Shown one piece after another: positions 24,734 through 33,202 of a stretch of DNA of 64,000 bases. How positions within the stretch are numbered: position 1 is the first letter of the stretch; every line of letters begins with the position of its first letter. The notes below the pieces were generated by a model. It did no database searches and was not told the DNA's origin. It saw only the letters and a program-made list of their open reading frames with translations. The DNA is from CADEEN01 sp963816315 (GTDB taxonomy: Bacteria; Pseudomonadota; Gammaproteobacteria; Burkholderiales; Burkholderiaceae_C): contig CAWFJZ010000008.1 of assembly GCA_963816315.1 (NCBI GenBank), forward strand, positions 124,001-188,000, read 5' to 3'. The translations under genes were made by a program, and so were the position numbers.

Positions 24734-26581
24734 ATGTCCTGGGCAGGAAAACTTCTTCGCGTCGATCTCACCGCGGGCACTTGCAAGAGCGAGCCGACCA
24801 ACATGGACTGGGCGCGCGCGTACCTCGGCTCGCGCGGCCTGGCCACCAAGTACATCGTGCAGGAGGTCGATCCGAAGGTCGATCCTCTCTCGCCGGCCAA
24901 CAAGATCATCTGGGCCACCGGCCCGCTGACCGGCACGATGGCTTCCACCGGCGGCCGCTACACGGTGGTCACCAAAGGCCCGCTCACCGGCGCGATTGCG
25001 TGCTCCAACTCCGGCGGCTACTGGGGCGCCGAGCTGAAGATGGCCGGCTGGGACATGGTGATCTTCGAAGGCAAGTCGCCGAAGCCGGTGTATCTGTTCA
25101 TCGAGGACGACAAGGCCGAGTTGCGCGACGCGGCCCACCTGTGGGGCCAGAGCGTCTGGCATACCGAGGAGACGATCAAGAAGCAGCATCAAGACCCGCT
25201 GATCCGCGTGTCCTCGATCGGCCTCGCGGGCGAGAACCAAGTGCTGTTCGCCGCGGTGGTCAACGACCTGCACCGCGCGGCAGGCCGCTCCGGTGTCGGC
25301 GCGGTGATGGGCTCGAAGAACCTGAAGGCGATCGCCGTGCGCGGCACCAAGGGCGTCGGCAACATCGCCGACCCCAAGGAGTTCATGAAGGTCACGAAGG
25401 AGAAGAAGAAGATCCTCGCCGACAACGCGGTGACGGGGCAGGGCCTGCCGACCTATGGCACGCAGGTGCTGATGAACGTCATCAACGAGATCGGCGCGCT
25501 GCCGACGCGCAACCACAAGGACAGCCAGTTCGAAGGCGCGAAGGACATCTCAGCCGAAGCGATGGCCACGCCGCGGAAGAGTGATGGCAAGGCGCAGCTG
25601 GTGACCAACCAGGCCTGCTTCGGCTGCACCATCGCCTGCGGGCGCATCAGCAAGATCGACCAAAAGCATTTCTCGGTCGAGAACAAGCCGCAGTACTGGG
25701 GTGCCACCGGTGGTCTGGAGTACGAAGCCGCTTGGGCGCTCGGCGCGGCCAATGGCGTCAACGACATCGAAGCGCTGCAATACGCCAACACCATCTGCAA
25801 CGAGCAGGGCATGGACCCGATCAGCTTCGGCGCGACGATCGGCGCAGTGATGGAGCTCTACGAGATGGGCGTGCTGAAGAAGGAGCAGATCGGCATCGAG
25901 TCGCCGTTCGGCTCGGCACGCGCGCTGTGCGAACTCGCCGACATGACGGCGGCAGGCACCGGCTTCGGCAAGGAGATCGGCCAGGGCAGCAAGCGCCTGT
26001 GCGCCAAGTATGGCCACCCGGAACTGAGCATGAGCGTCAAGGGCCAGGAGTTCCCGGCCTACGATGCGCGCGGCATCCAGGGCATGGGCCTGACCTATGC
26101 CACGAGCAACCGCGGCGCCTGCCATCTGCGCAGCTACACCGTGGCCTCGGAAGTGCTCGGCATCCCGGTCAAGACCGATCCGCTGACGGCAGAGGGCAAG
26201 CCCGAACTCGTGATCGCGTTCCAGGACGCGACGGCTGCATTCGACTCGGCCGGCATCTGCATCTTCACCAGCTTCGCCTGGGGCCTGGCCGACGTGGCGC
26301 CGCAAGTCGCCGCCGCCTGCGGCCCCGAGTTCACACTTGAGAACATGGCCAAGATCGGTGAGCGCATCTGGAACATGGAGCGCGAGTTCAACAACAAGGC
26401 CGGCTTCACCAACAAGGACGACAACCTGCCGCCACGGCTGTTGAACGAAGCCACGAAGACGGGCCCGGCGAAGGGCCTGGTCAGCAAGCTGCCCGAGATG
26501 CTGCCGAAGTACTACGCGGCGCGCGGCTGGAATGCGGACGGCACGCTGAAGCCCGAGACGCGGACGCGCCTCGGCCTGTAG
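24734..26581 (+). CDS. aorB: Tungsten-containing aldehyde:acceptor oxidoreductase, catalytic subunit
   Basis: 615 residues, the full family length, with TGAGGAGA before ATG 24734. N-terminal AOR domain (GKLLRVDLTAGTCKSEPTNM, TGPLTGTMASTGGRYTVVTK). The [4Fe-4S] ligands are Cys295, Cys298, Cys302 (ACFGCTIACGR) and Cys509 in FDSAGICIF. The cofactor is a bis-pterin tungsten centre. It oxidises aldehydes to carboxylic acids with low-potential electrons. In this window it would remove the aldehydes made by the quinoprotein dehydrogenase. A W versus Mo preference is inferred from family only. Confidence 0.92.
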   Translation: MSWAGKLLRVDLTAGTCKSEPTNMDWARAYLGSRGLATKYIVQEVDPKVDPLSPANKIIWATGPLTGTMASTGGRYTVVTKGPLTGAIACSNSGGYWGAELKMAGWDMVIFEGKSPKPVYLFIEDDKAELRDAAHLWGQSVWHTEETIKKQHQDPLIRVSSIGLAGENQVLFAAVVNDLHRAAGRSGVGAVMGSKNLKAIAVRGTKGVGNIADPKEFMKVTKEKKKILADNAVTGQGLPTYGTQVLMNVINEIGALPTRNHKDSQFEGAKDISAEAMATPRKSDGKAQLVTNQACFGCTIACGRISKIDQKHFSVENKPQYWGATGGLEYEAAWALGAANGVNDIEALQYANTICNEQGMDPISFGATIGAVMELYEMGVLKKEQIGIESPFGSARALCELADMTAAGTGFGKEIGQGSKRLCAKYGHPELSMSVKGQEFPAYDARGIQGMGLTYATSNRGACHLRSYTVASEVLGIPVKTDPLTAEGKPELVIAFQDATAAFDSAGICIFTSFAWGLADVAPQVAAACGPEFTLENMAKIGERIWNMEREFNNKAGFTNKDDNLPPRLLNEATKTGPAKGLVSKLPEMLPKYYAARGWNADGTLKPETRTRLGL

Positions 26582-26600
26582 TTCACTGAGCTCATGAACG

Positions 26601-26630
26601 AAGGCGGTTCTCGGACCGCCTTCTTCTTTT
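26601..26630 (+). terminator. Intrinsic terminator/attenuator between aorB and aorC
   Basis: An 8-bp stem (26601-26608 with 26615-26622, loop of six) is followed by cttctttt. It sits just before the Shine-Dalgarno of the FAD subunit gene. It probably reduces rather than blocks readthrough, setting the subunit ratio. Confidence 0.7.
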
Positions 26631-26640
26631 GGAGAACGAC

Positions 26641-28014
26641 ATGACAAGACATGTGATCCTCGGCGCCGGCCCGGCCGGTGTCATCGCCGCCGAAACCATC
26701 CGCAAGCACGCACCGGGCGACGAGATCGTGCTCGTCGGCGACGAGCCCGAAGCGCCGTACTCGCGCATGGCGATTCCCTATCTGCTGGCCGGCAACGTGG
26801 GCGAAGAGGGGACGCATCTGCGCCACGGCAAGGACCATTACGCGAAGCAGCGCATCGAGCTCAAGCGCGGCGTGCGCGCGAAGTCTGTCGATACGGCAAA
26901 GAAGTCTGTGGCGCTCGACGACGGCAGCACGCTGGCCTACGACCGCCTGCTGATCGCCACCGGCTCGTCGCCCGCGTCGCCGCCGATCCCCGGCATCGAC
27001 AGCGAGGGCGTGCTGCATTGCTGGACGTTGAAGGACGCGCGCGCGATTGCGCAACGTGCGACCAAAGGCGCGCGCGTGCTGCAGATGGGCGCGGGCTTCA
27101 TCGGCTGCATCATCATGGAGTCGCTGGCCGCGCGCGGCGTGCAGCTCACCGTCGTCGAGATGGGCGACCGCATGGTGCCGCGCATGATGGGCCCGACGGC
27201 GGGCGGCATGATCAAGGACTGGTGCGAAACGAAGGGCGTGCGCGTCTTCACCGGCACACGCGTCGATGCGATCGAGGCCGGCGCCACGCCGGCCGCCCCT
27301 GCGCACAGCGAAGGGTTGCTGACGCGTCTGGCGCACGCCGTTGGCCTGGGTCACCAGGAGGCACCGGCTGCGGCAACGCCGGCTGCGCCTTTGAAGGTGC
27401 GTCTGTCCAACGGCCAGACGCTTGAAGCCGACCTCGTCATCAGCGCCACCGGCGTCAAGCCCAACATCGGCTTCCTCGAAAACAGCGGCGTCAAGTGCTT
27501 GCTCGGCGTGCTCACCGACGAGCACCTGCAAACCAACGTGCCCGGCGTCTATGCGGCCGGCGATTGCGCCGAGGCCTTCGACAAGGTGAGCGGCAAGACC
27601 ATCGTCAGCGCGATCCAACCGAACGCTGCCGAACAAGCGCGCGTCGCCGCGCTCAACATGGCTGGCCAGAAGACCGAGTTGCGCGGCGTGACGCAGATCA
27701 ACGTGCTCGACACGCTGGGCCTGATCAGCGCCAGCTTCGGCGATTGGCAGGGCGCACCCGGCGGCGAACATGTCGAGCTCACCGACAGGGCCGCCGGCCG
27801 GCACCTGAGCCTGCAGTTCGGCGGCGACCGTCTCGTCGGCTGCAACAGCGTCGGCTGGACGGAACACGTCGGTGCGATGCGCGGCCTGGTCGAAGGCCAG
27901 GTCAAGCTCGGTGCCGATTGGAAGCAGCGCTTGTTGAAAGACCCGACGCAGTTGATGGCCGCGTACCTGGCCACGGCGCAGGCGCAGGAGCACAAGGCGT
28001 TGGTGAAGGCCTGA
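26641..28014 (+). CDS. aorC: FAD/NAD(P)-dependent oxidoreductase subunit of aldehyde oxidoreductase
   Basis: 457 residues. FAD-binding GAGPAG at 8-13, pyridine-nucleotide site VLQMGAGFIGCIIMESLAA, ATG motif SATGVKPNIG and the second FAD motif GVYAAGDCAEA. It belongs to the NADH-dependent nitrite reductase/rubredoxin reductase type. In AorABC-type enzymes this subunit lets the tungsten enzyme reduce NAD+. A 45-residue insertion rich in Ala/Pro (about 218-262) separates two strands of the domain. GGAG before ATG 26641. Reading frame intact. Confidence 0.85.
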   Translation: MTRHVILGAGPAGVIAAETIRKHAPGDEIVLVGDEPEAPYSRMAIPYLLAGNVGEEGTHLRHGKDHYAKQRIELKRGVRAKSVDTAKKSVALDDGSTLAYDRLLIATGSSPASPPIPGIDSEGVLHCWTLKDARAIAQRATKGARVLQMGAGFIGCIIMESLAARGVQLTVVEMGDRMVPRMMGPTAGGMIKDWCETKGVRVFTGTRVDAIEAGATPAAPAHSEGLLTRLAHAVGLGHQEAPAAATPAAPLKVRLSNGQTLEADLVISATGVKPNIGFLENSGVKCLLGVLTDEHLQTNVPGVYAAGDCAEAFDKVSGKTIVSAIQPNAAEQARVAALNMAGQKTELRGVTQINVLDTLGLISASFGDWQGAPGGEHVELTDRAAGRHLSLQFGGDRLVGCNSVGWTEHVGAMRGLVEGQVKLGADWKQRLLKDPTQLMAAYLATAQAQEHKALVKA

Positions 28015-28036
28015 ATCGGCAAGGCATCATCCGCGC

Positions 28037-28291
28037 ATGCGCATCACCTTCAAGCTCTACGCCAGCCTGACACAACACCTGCCCGCCGAAGCGCGCCACA
28101 GCAACCGGGTCGAGCTCGACATTGCCGAAGGCACGCCGATCGCCAAGATCATCGAGCCCTTCGGCCTGCCGGAGAAGCTCGTGCACCTGGTGCTGGTCAA
28201 CGGCGTCTATGTGCCGCCCGCGGAGCGCCTGTCGTTCACGCCGAAGGAAGGCGACGTGCTCGCCATCTGGCCGCCGATCGCGGGGGGATAG
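28037..28291 (+). CDS. aorD: MoaD/ThiS-like sulfur carrier
   Basis: 84 residues (MRITFKLYASLTQHLP) with the beta-grasp fold pattern and the essential C-terminal Gly-Gly (WPPIAGG). It is thought to supply dithiolene sulfur for the tungstopterin cofactor of the adjacent oxidoreductase. It is separated by 22 bp from aorC, and its stop overlaps the next start by one base. Confidence 0.82.
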   Translation: MRITFKLYASLTQHLPAEARHSNRVELDIAEGTPIAKIIEPFGLPEKLVHLVLVNGVYVPPAERLSFTPKEGDVLAIWPPIAGG

Positions 28292-28590
28292 TGCAAGCGC
28301 ACTATCCGTTCGTCTTCGAGCGCGACATGTGCTGCACGCCTGAGGAACTGCGCACATGGTTGCCGGGTGCCAGCAGGCATCGCGCGATCGAGTGGCGCGA
28401 AGGTGGGGCCGCTGTCGCGATCGACGGCGGCCATGCCGATCTGCGCTGGCGACCCCTCGAGCCGCGGCGCATTGCGCTCATCACCTTGCCGCGGCTGCAC
28501 CTGCGAATCGAGGCCATCGGTATCGAAGAAGCCGCATGGCAGCGTTTCATGAAGCACTTCGATCTCTACACGCAGCGCGGCGGCGGGTAG
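28291..28590 (+). CDS. Small conserved-looking protein at the end of the aor operon
   Basis: 99 residues from GTG 28291, one base inside the MoaD-like stop. It has no motif I can name. Visible: FERDMCCTPEELRTWLPGA, then two beta-rich blocks (AVAIDGGHADLRW, IALITLPRLHLRIEAIGI) and a helix EEAAWQRFMKHFDLYTQRGG. The tight overlap argues for a real gene with a role in the aor system; in Aromatoleum a fifth gene, aorE, is at the comparable place. I cannot assign the biochemical role. Confidence 0.6.
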   Translation: MQAHYPFVFERDMCCTPEELRTWLPGASRHRAIEWREGGAAVAIDGGHADLRWRPLEPRRIALITLPRLHLRIEAIGIEEAAWQRFMKHFDLYTQRGGG

Positions 28591-28616
28591 GCGGCCGTCG
28601 CGAGCGAGCGCCCCGG

Positions 28617-29048
28617 TTACCACCAACCGTTCTGCTTCAAGACCATCTTCTTGTAGTAGTCGATGTTGGCGCGAATCGCGTAGATCGCTGCGGCACCATA
28701 ACCGAGCGCATTGGCAAAGCGACCGAGGCCGGCAACTCCAACAGGAGGTGATCGGCAAGATCACCACCAGGCTCGCCGCAAAGAGGGCTAGCCCCTTCTT
28801 CCACATGCCTTTGACGGCATAGTAGATCGGGCCGAACAAGAAGGCGAAGAAGTTGAAGGTGATCTTCATCCGCTCCGAGGCGCTCAGCGTCTTGATGCCG
28901 GCCATCTTGACGCCACCGGCTTTTCCAGCAGATAGAACTTGGCCTTCCAGTTGTCGGAGACAGCCAGGCTCGAAATGTCGGCTGAGGTGTGTTGCGCGGC
29001 GATGTCTTCGACGGCGGCTTTCGGCGGCGCGTAGCGATTGGAGTCCAT
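28617..29048 (-). CDS. DUF2628-like small membrane protein, frameshifted
   Basis: Starts at ATG 29048 (MDSNRYAPPKAAVEDIAAQ). The frame changes near 28920, continuing MAGIKTLSASERMKITFNFF and AFLFGPIYYAVKGMWKKG, and again near 28740, continuing LGRFANALGYGAAAIYAI to the stop at 28617. The SASERMKITFNF-AFLFGPIYYAVKGMWKKG block matches my memory of DUF2628 inner-membrane proteins. Function unknown. It is convergent with the aor operon. Confidence 0.65.
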
Positions 29049-29265
29049 GGGCTTCGCTGCACGGAATCGCGCAGCTCAGAAAATGGGGACGGAGAAATCT
29101 AGCGTGGAAGAGTCGTGCTCAATGCCGCTGGCAGCCGCCAAGAGCGAACCATGCGTGAATTGCACCGCGCTGCCGTTGCGTTCGCGTCGGCAGGTGGCTG
29201 CGGGCAAGCGTGAGGCCTGCGGGGGTGCTGCACAATCGCGCGCTTGATTCTCTGATGGGCCGCAG

Positions 29266-30087
29266 GTGAACGAGATCTTTCAAAGTCTGGGCATCGAGTC
29301 GTGGAAGCCGGTGCTTGCCGCATTGCTGTTGCCTCCCGTGCCCTTGCTGCTGCTGGTGCTGGTGGGCGCGCGCCTGATCCTCTGGCAGCGCTTCATGGGC
29401 TGGATGCTGGTGCTGGTCTCGGTCATCCTGCTCTGGCTCAGCGGCTGCGCCGGGCTCGGCGACTGGATGTCGCGCGCATTGATGTCCGCGCCGCCGCCGC
29501 TGTCGGTGGACCGCCTGGCCGAGCTGAAAAAAGCGGCCGCTGCCGGCAAGCCGGGTGTCGTGGTGCTGATGCTCGGCGGCGGCCGCGAAGCGCTGGCCCC
29601 CGAGTACGGCGTGGCCAGCCTGTCCGACGCGTCGCTCGAGCGCTTGCGCTACGGCGTCTGGGTCAGCCGCGAGACCGGCGCGCCGATGATGTTCAGCGGT
29701 GGCCTCGGCCATGCGTCCGAGCCCGGTGTCGCCGAGGCCGACGTGGCCGCAGAGATCGCTCAGCGCGAGTTCATGCGGCCGCTGCGATGGGTGGAAACCA
29801 AGTCGCGAGACACGCTAGAGAATGCGCAGCTCAGCGGCGCATTGCTGCGCGACGTGGACGTGAAGCAGGTCGTGCTCGTCACCCACGGCTGGCACATGCC
29901 GCGCGCGCTGCGTGCGTTCAGGGACGCCGCGGCGCGCGAGAAGGCGCCGTGGGAGATCGTGCCGGCGCCGATGGGTTTGGGCCAGTCGGTGGAGCGGCCC
30001 CTATTGCGCTGGATTCCATCGTCCGAAGGAACGCAACTGGTTCGCGCGGTGCTGCGCGAAAAGTTCGCTCTCATGTTGGGCGCCTGA
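29266..30087 (+). CDS. YdcF/ElyC-like (DUF218) membrane protein
   Basis: 273 residues from GTG 29266. Two N-terminal membrane helices (VLAALLLPPVPLLLLVLVGA, MGWMLVLVSVILLWLSGCAG) and a DUF218 domain with VVVLMLGGGREALAPEYG, MMFSGGLGHASEPGVAEA, ESKSRDTLENA-like VETKSRDTLENA and VLVTHGWHMPRALRAF. Such proteins are inner-membrane envelope biogenesis factors; E. coli ElyC affects peptidoglycan assembly. It is a single gene followed by the minus-strand terminator. Confidence 0.85.
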   Translation: MNEIFQSLGIESWKPVLAALLLPPVPLLLLVLVGARLILWQRFMGWMLVLVSVILLWLSGCAGLGDWMSRALMSAPPPLSVDRLAELKKAAAAGKPGVVVLMLGGGREALAPEYGVASLSDASLERLRYGVWVSRETGAPMMFSGGLGHASEPGVAEADVAAEIAQREFMRPLRWVETKSRDTLENAQLSGALLRDVDVKQVVLVTHGWHMPRALRAFRDAAAREKAPWEIVPAPMGLGQSVERPLLRWIPSSEGTQLVRAVLREKFALMLGA

Positions 30088-30122
30088 AAAAACAAACCCC
30101 TCCACGCCGAAGCGGGAGGGGT
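30087..30122 (-). terminator. Strong intrinsic terminator downstream of ubiD
   Basis: On the minus strand an 8-bp stem (30115-30122 with 30096-30103), extended by a CGC-TTCG-GCG hairpin top with one bulged base, is followed by TTGTTTTTT. The UUCG tetraloop and T run make this a textbook terminator for transcripts coming from ubiD or from the RNA candidate before it. Confidence 0.88.
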
Positions 30123-30123
30123 G

Positions 30124-30310
30124 GGTGGCTTTCGCCACCTTTCGGGGCTCAAGAGGTAAAGGGTCCTGGGCTCCTTGGACGCAGAGACTGCGCCACGGGT
30201 TGTGTCTGCATTGCAGACAATTGCATGGTGCGCCCGCGGTCACAGCGCCGCAACGCAATCTGCGCAATCGGGGAGACTGCACGCGATAGCCAATGCTGCC
30301 TTGACAGCGT
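30124..30310 (-). ncRNA. Candidate structured RNA between ubiD and its terminator
   Basis: About 190 nt without a coding frame. Minus-strand hairpins: GGTGGC-GAAA-GCCACC (30124-30139, GNRA loop) and a 7-bp stem TGTCTGC/GCAGACA (30203-30219). An enclosing stem pairs 30233-30239 with 30193-30199, where one pair is G-U on the minus strand but A-C on the plus strand, favouring transcription from the minus strand. It could be a stable 3'UTR, a 3'UTR-derived sRNA or an independent sRNA. I could not identify a known family; 6S RNA was considered. Confidence 0.4.
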
Positions 30311-30311
30311 G

Positions 30312-31877
30312 CTATGTCACGGGCGGTGTGCGCATCACATTGTCGAAAATCTTTTGCACCGCACTGCGCACGGCTTGTGGCATCTCGATCGGGCGGCCCC
30401 ATTCGCGCTGCGTCTCGCCGGGCCACTTGTTGGTGGCGTCCAGGCCCATCTTGCCGCCCAGGCCGCTCGTCGGCGAGGCGAAGTCGAGGTAGTCGATCGG
30501 CGTCTGATCGACCAGTGTCGTGTCCCGCACCGGATCGACGCGCGTTGTGATCGCCCAGACAACATCTTTCCAGTCGCGGATGTTCACGTCGTCGTCGGTG
30601 ACAACGATGAACTTTGTGTACATGAACTGACGCAGAAAGCTCCACAGGCCGAACATCACGCGCTTGGCATGGCCGGGGTAGGCTTTCTTGATCGAGATCA
30701 CCGCCATGCGGTAGCTGCAACCCTCGGGCGGCAAATAGAAATCGGTGATCTCTGGAAACTGCTTTTGCAGCAGCGGCACGAAGACTTCGTTCAGCGCCTC
30801 GCCGAGTACCGCCGGCTCGTCGGGCGGCTTGCCCGTGTAGGTGGAGTGATAGATCGGGTCGCGCCGGTGGGTCAGGCGGTCGATGCGAAACACCGGGAAC
30901 CAGTCCTGCTCGTTGTAGTAGCCGGTGTGGTCGCCGAACGGGCCTTCGAGCGCATGCAGGTAGCCGCCGCGTTCCATCGTCTTGACGCCGGCTTCGCTTT
31001 CGCCGCTGAAGCCAGGGCTCGCGGTCGGGATATGGCCGTCGAGGACGAATTCGGCGCTCGCCGGCGCCTGCAGCTTCATCGCGCCTTCGCCGACCGACGT
31101 GTCCACGACCTCCGTACGGCCGCCGCGCAGCAAGCCGGCGAATTGGTATTCGGACAGCGTGTCGGGCACCGGCGTTACTGCGCCGAGGATTGTTGCCGGA
31201 TCGGCGCCGAGGGCAACGGCGAGCGGAAACGGCTGACCGGGGTTGGCGCGCGCAAAGTCGCGGAAGTCGAGCGCGCCGCCGCGATGCGCCAGCCAGCGCA
31301 TGATGACTTCGCGCTTGCCGATGACCTGCTGGCGGTAGATGCCGAGGTTCTGCCGCGATCGTGGCTGTGCCACCGACTGCGGCCCGCGCGTGATCACCAG
31401 GCCCCAGGTGATCAATGGCCCTGCGTCGCCCGGCCAGCAGGTCTGGACTGGCAATTCGCCCAGCTGGACATCATTGCCTTCGCGCACGACCTCCTGGCAC
31501 GGCGCCGAGCGCACGCGGTCCGGCTTCATGTCCCAAAGCGCTTTGACCATCGACATCAGGCGGCCCGCATCCTTGAAGCCCTTCGGCGGCTCGGGCTCCT
31601 TCAGCCGCGCCAGAACGTGACCGATCTCACGCAGCTCGGCCAGGCTGCCGGCGCCCATGCCGAGCGCCACCCGTCGAGTAGTACCGAACAAGTTCAGCAG
31701 CGCCGGAATTTTGTAACCCACTGGATTTGTAACCAGTAGTGAAGGTCCACCGGCGCGCAAGACCTGGTCAGCGAGTGCTGTCATCTCCAGGCGCGCCGAC
31801 AGCGGCTCAGTCACCCGCACCAGCTCGCCTTGTCGCTCGAGCTGACCGATGAAGTCACGCAAGTCTTTGTACTTCAT
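30312..31877 (-). CDS. ubiD: UbiD-family decarboxylase (4-hydroxy-3-polyprenylbenzoate decarboxylase)
   Basis: 521 residues (MKYKDLRDFIGQLERQGELV). It carries the UbiD landmarks GLVITRGP, SRQNLGIYRQQVIGKREVIM, PFPLAVALGADP, EGPFGDHTGYY and MYTKFIVVTDDDVNIRD. Prenylated-FMN enzymes of this class decarboxylate the ubiquinone precursor; full length and lack of neighbours with aromatic specificity favour the ubiquinone role. It is a single gene transcribed away from the transglycosylase. Frame intact. Confidence 0.9.
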   Translation of the reverse strand: MKYKDLRDFIGQLERQGELVRVTEPLSARLEMTALADQVLRAGGPSLLVTNPVGYKIPALLNLFGTTRRVALGMGAGSLAELREIGHVLARLKEPEPPKGFKDAGRLMSMVKALWDMKPDRVRSAPCQEVVREGNDVQLGELPVQTCWPGDAGPLITWGLVITRGPQSVAQPRSRQNLGIYRQQVIGKREVIMRWLAHRGGALDFRDFARANPGQPFPLAVALGADPATILGAVTPVPDTLSEYQFAGLLRGGRTEVVDTSVGEGAMKLQAPASAEFVLDGHIPTASPGFSGESEAGVKTMERGGYLHALEGPFGDHTGYYNEQDWFPVFRIDRLTHRRDPIYHSTYTGKPPDEPAVLGEALNEVFVPLLQKQFPEITDFYLPPEGCSYRMAVISIKKAYPGHAKRVMFGLWSFLRQFMYTKFIVVTDDDVNIRDWKDVVWAITTRVDPVRDTTLVDQTPIDYLDFASPTSGLGGKMGLDATNKWPGETQREWGRPIEMPQAVRSAVQKIFDNVMRTPPVT

Positions 31878-32107
31878 GCAGGTTTTGGTATTGCTTTCAG
31901 TTTCTAAAGACTTGACCGGTTATTTAGAGACTTCCTAGAATCTGGTTCGACCTAGAAATAAGGGTTAACCCGCGTTCGCAGGGCAAAACCAGAACGCGTC
32001 GCTGCCAGCCTCACCGCCCACCCGGGCCAAGCCGGCCGATTATGTCTGTCGATAAGCACGGCCCGCTGCTCGGTGGGTGGCGCGATCGGCAGCGTGAAAG
32101 GGACTCG

Positions 32108-32989
32108 ATGACAGCGCTTCGAATCATTCAATCCGTGCGAACGTCGTGCGCCGTGTTTGCACGCGACGTCGGCAATGGGCTGCTGGAAGTCAGCCACAAC
32201 GGCTTGGCTTTCGTCGGCTTGGCGGTAGTGGCCATCGTCGCCTTCTTCGGCAGTCAGCACGACATGCGCAAGGCGGTTGAAACGGTGGCGCTCGACTGGC
32301 TCAAGGAGCGGCACGAAGTCCGCGCAGAGAACGACGGCAACATGCTCGTCGCTCTGGCGGAGCCGGATGCCGTGGCCCGCGCCACCGCCGTGGATCCGGG
32401 CGAATTGCCGCGCCAGCAGGCGGCCGTGGCGAGCTGGCTGTCGCGCCGGTACAAGGTGGCGCCCGAACCGGTAAGCCGCATCGTTCAGGAGGCGTGGCAG
32501 CTCGGCGCGCGCGCCAAGCTCGACCCGACGCTGATCCTGGCCGTGCTCGCCGTCGAATCGAGCTTCAACCCGTTTGCGCAGAGCCATGTCGGCGCGCAAG
32601 GCCTGATGCAGGTCATGACGCGCATCCACGACGACAAGTACAGCGCCTTCGGCGGCAACCACGCCGCGTTCGACCCGCTGACCAACCTGCGCGTCGGTGT
32701 GCAGGTGCTCAAGAACTGCATTGCGCAGGCGGGCAGTGTCGAAGGCGGGCTCAAGTTCTATGTCGGCGCGGCCAACATGCCCGACGACGGCGGCTACGCG
32801 GCCAAGGTGCTCGGCGAGCAGTCGCATCTGAAGCAAATCGCCGCTGGAAAGAACGTGGCGGTGACGGTGCCGCAGACGGTTGCGCGACCCGCCGAGACGC
32901 CGGCCAAGGCCGCGCAGGAGCCGGCGCCCCAGGCCAAGGCCGGGCTGGCGACGCAGCCGGTGGTTCTTGCCGCGACAGCGCAACGCTAA
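32108..32989 (+). CDS. Lytic transglycosylase (SLT domain), membrane-anchored
   Basis: 293 residues from ATG 32108 (AAAGGGA four bases before); an in-frame ATG at 32042 would add 22 residues. One membrane segment (FVGLAVVAIVAFFGSQ), then an SLT domain with the catalytic Glu in LAVLAVESSFNPFAQS, and GAQGLMQVMTRIHDDKY. A C-terminal Ala/Pro-rich tail closes it. It cuts peptidoglycan glycan strands to 1,6-anhydro ends. It may be cotranscribed with nothing; the glyA riboswitch starts right after its stop. Confidence 0.87.
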   Translation: MTALRIIQSVRTSCAVFARDVGNGLLEVSHNGLAFVGLAVVAIVAFFGSQHDMRKAVETVALDWLKERHEVRAENDGNMLVALAEPDAVARATAVDPGELPRQQAAVASWLSRRYKVAPEPVSRIVQEAWQLGARAKLDPTLILAVLAVESSFNPFAQSHVGAQGLMQVMTRIHDDKYSAFGGNHAAFDPLTNLRVGVQVLKNCIAQAGSVEGGLKFYVGAANMPDDGGYAAKVLGEQSHLKQIAAGKNVAVTVPQTVARPAETPAKAAQEPAPQAKAGLATQPVVLAATAQR

Positions 32990-32994
32990 ACTCG

Positions 32995-33130
32995 GCACCC
33001 TGCGCGACTGGCGATAAAGGGCAGCCCGGGCACTCGAGCCCGCTGCCCGAGGTGGGCCACCACCGGGAAGCGCAGGCGGGGCTGGCGGCATTCGCCGGCC
33101 ATCGTTTCCCGCCGTTCGCCTGGGCAGCCC
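32995..33130 (+). promoter_or_regulatory. ZTP (pfl-motif) riboswitch controlling glyA
   Basis: The leader has the conserved pfl blocks in order: CGACTGGCG at 33005-33013, CCACCGGGAAGCG at 33060-33072 and CGCCTGGGCA at 33117-33126, with a strong P2-like helix at 33020-33048. ZTP/ZMP riboswitches sense 10-formyl-THF shortage and turn on one-carbon genes, glyA being a known target. An expression platform must lie in the 76 bases before the glyA ATG. Confidence 0.88.
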
Positions 33131-33202
33131 TCCGTTCGACCGTGCTTCAACAGGGGCATGCGTCGCCCGTGAAGGCCCATCGTTTCGATGAGGACTGCCA
33201 CC

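Noticed and set aside
30087..30310. Identification of the RNA candidate as 6S RNA
   Set aside because: I could not build the long closing stem and central bubble expected for 6S RNA.
29301..31739. Plus-strand open frame of 812 codons across ydcF and opposite ubiD
   Set aside because: Arg/Ala-rich composition without recognisable domains; it is a shadow of ydcF in another frame and the antisense of ubiD, usual in high-GC DNA.
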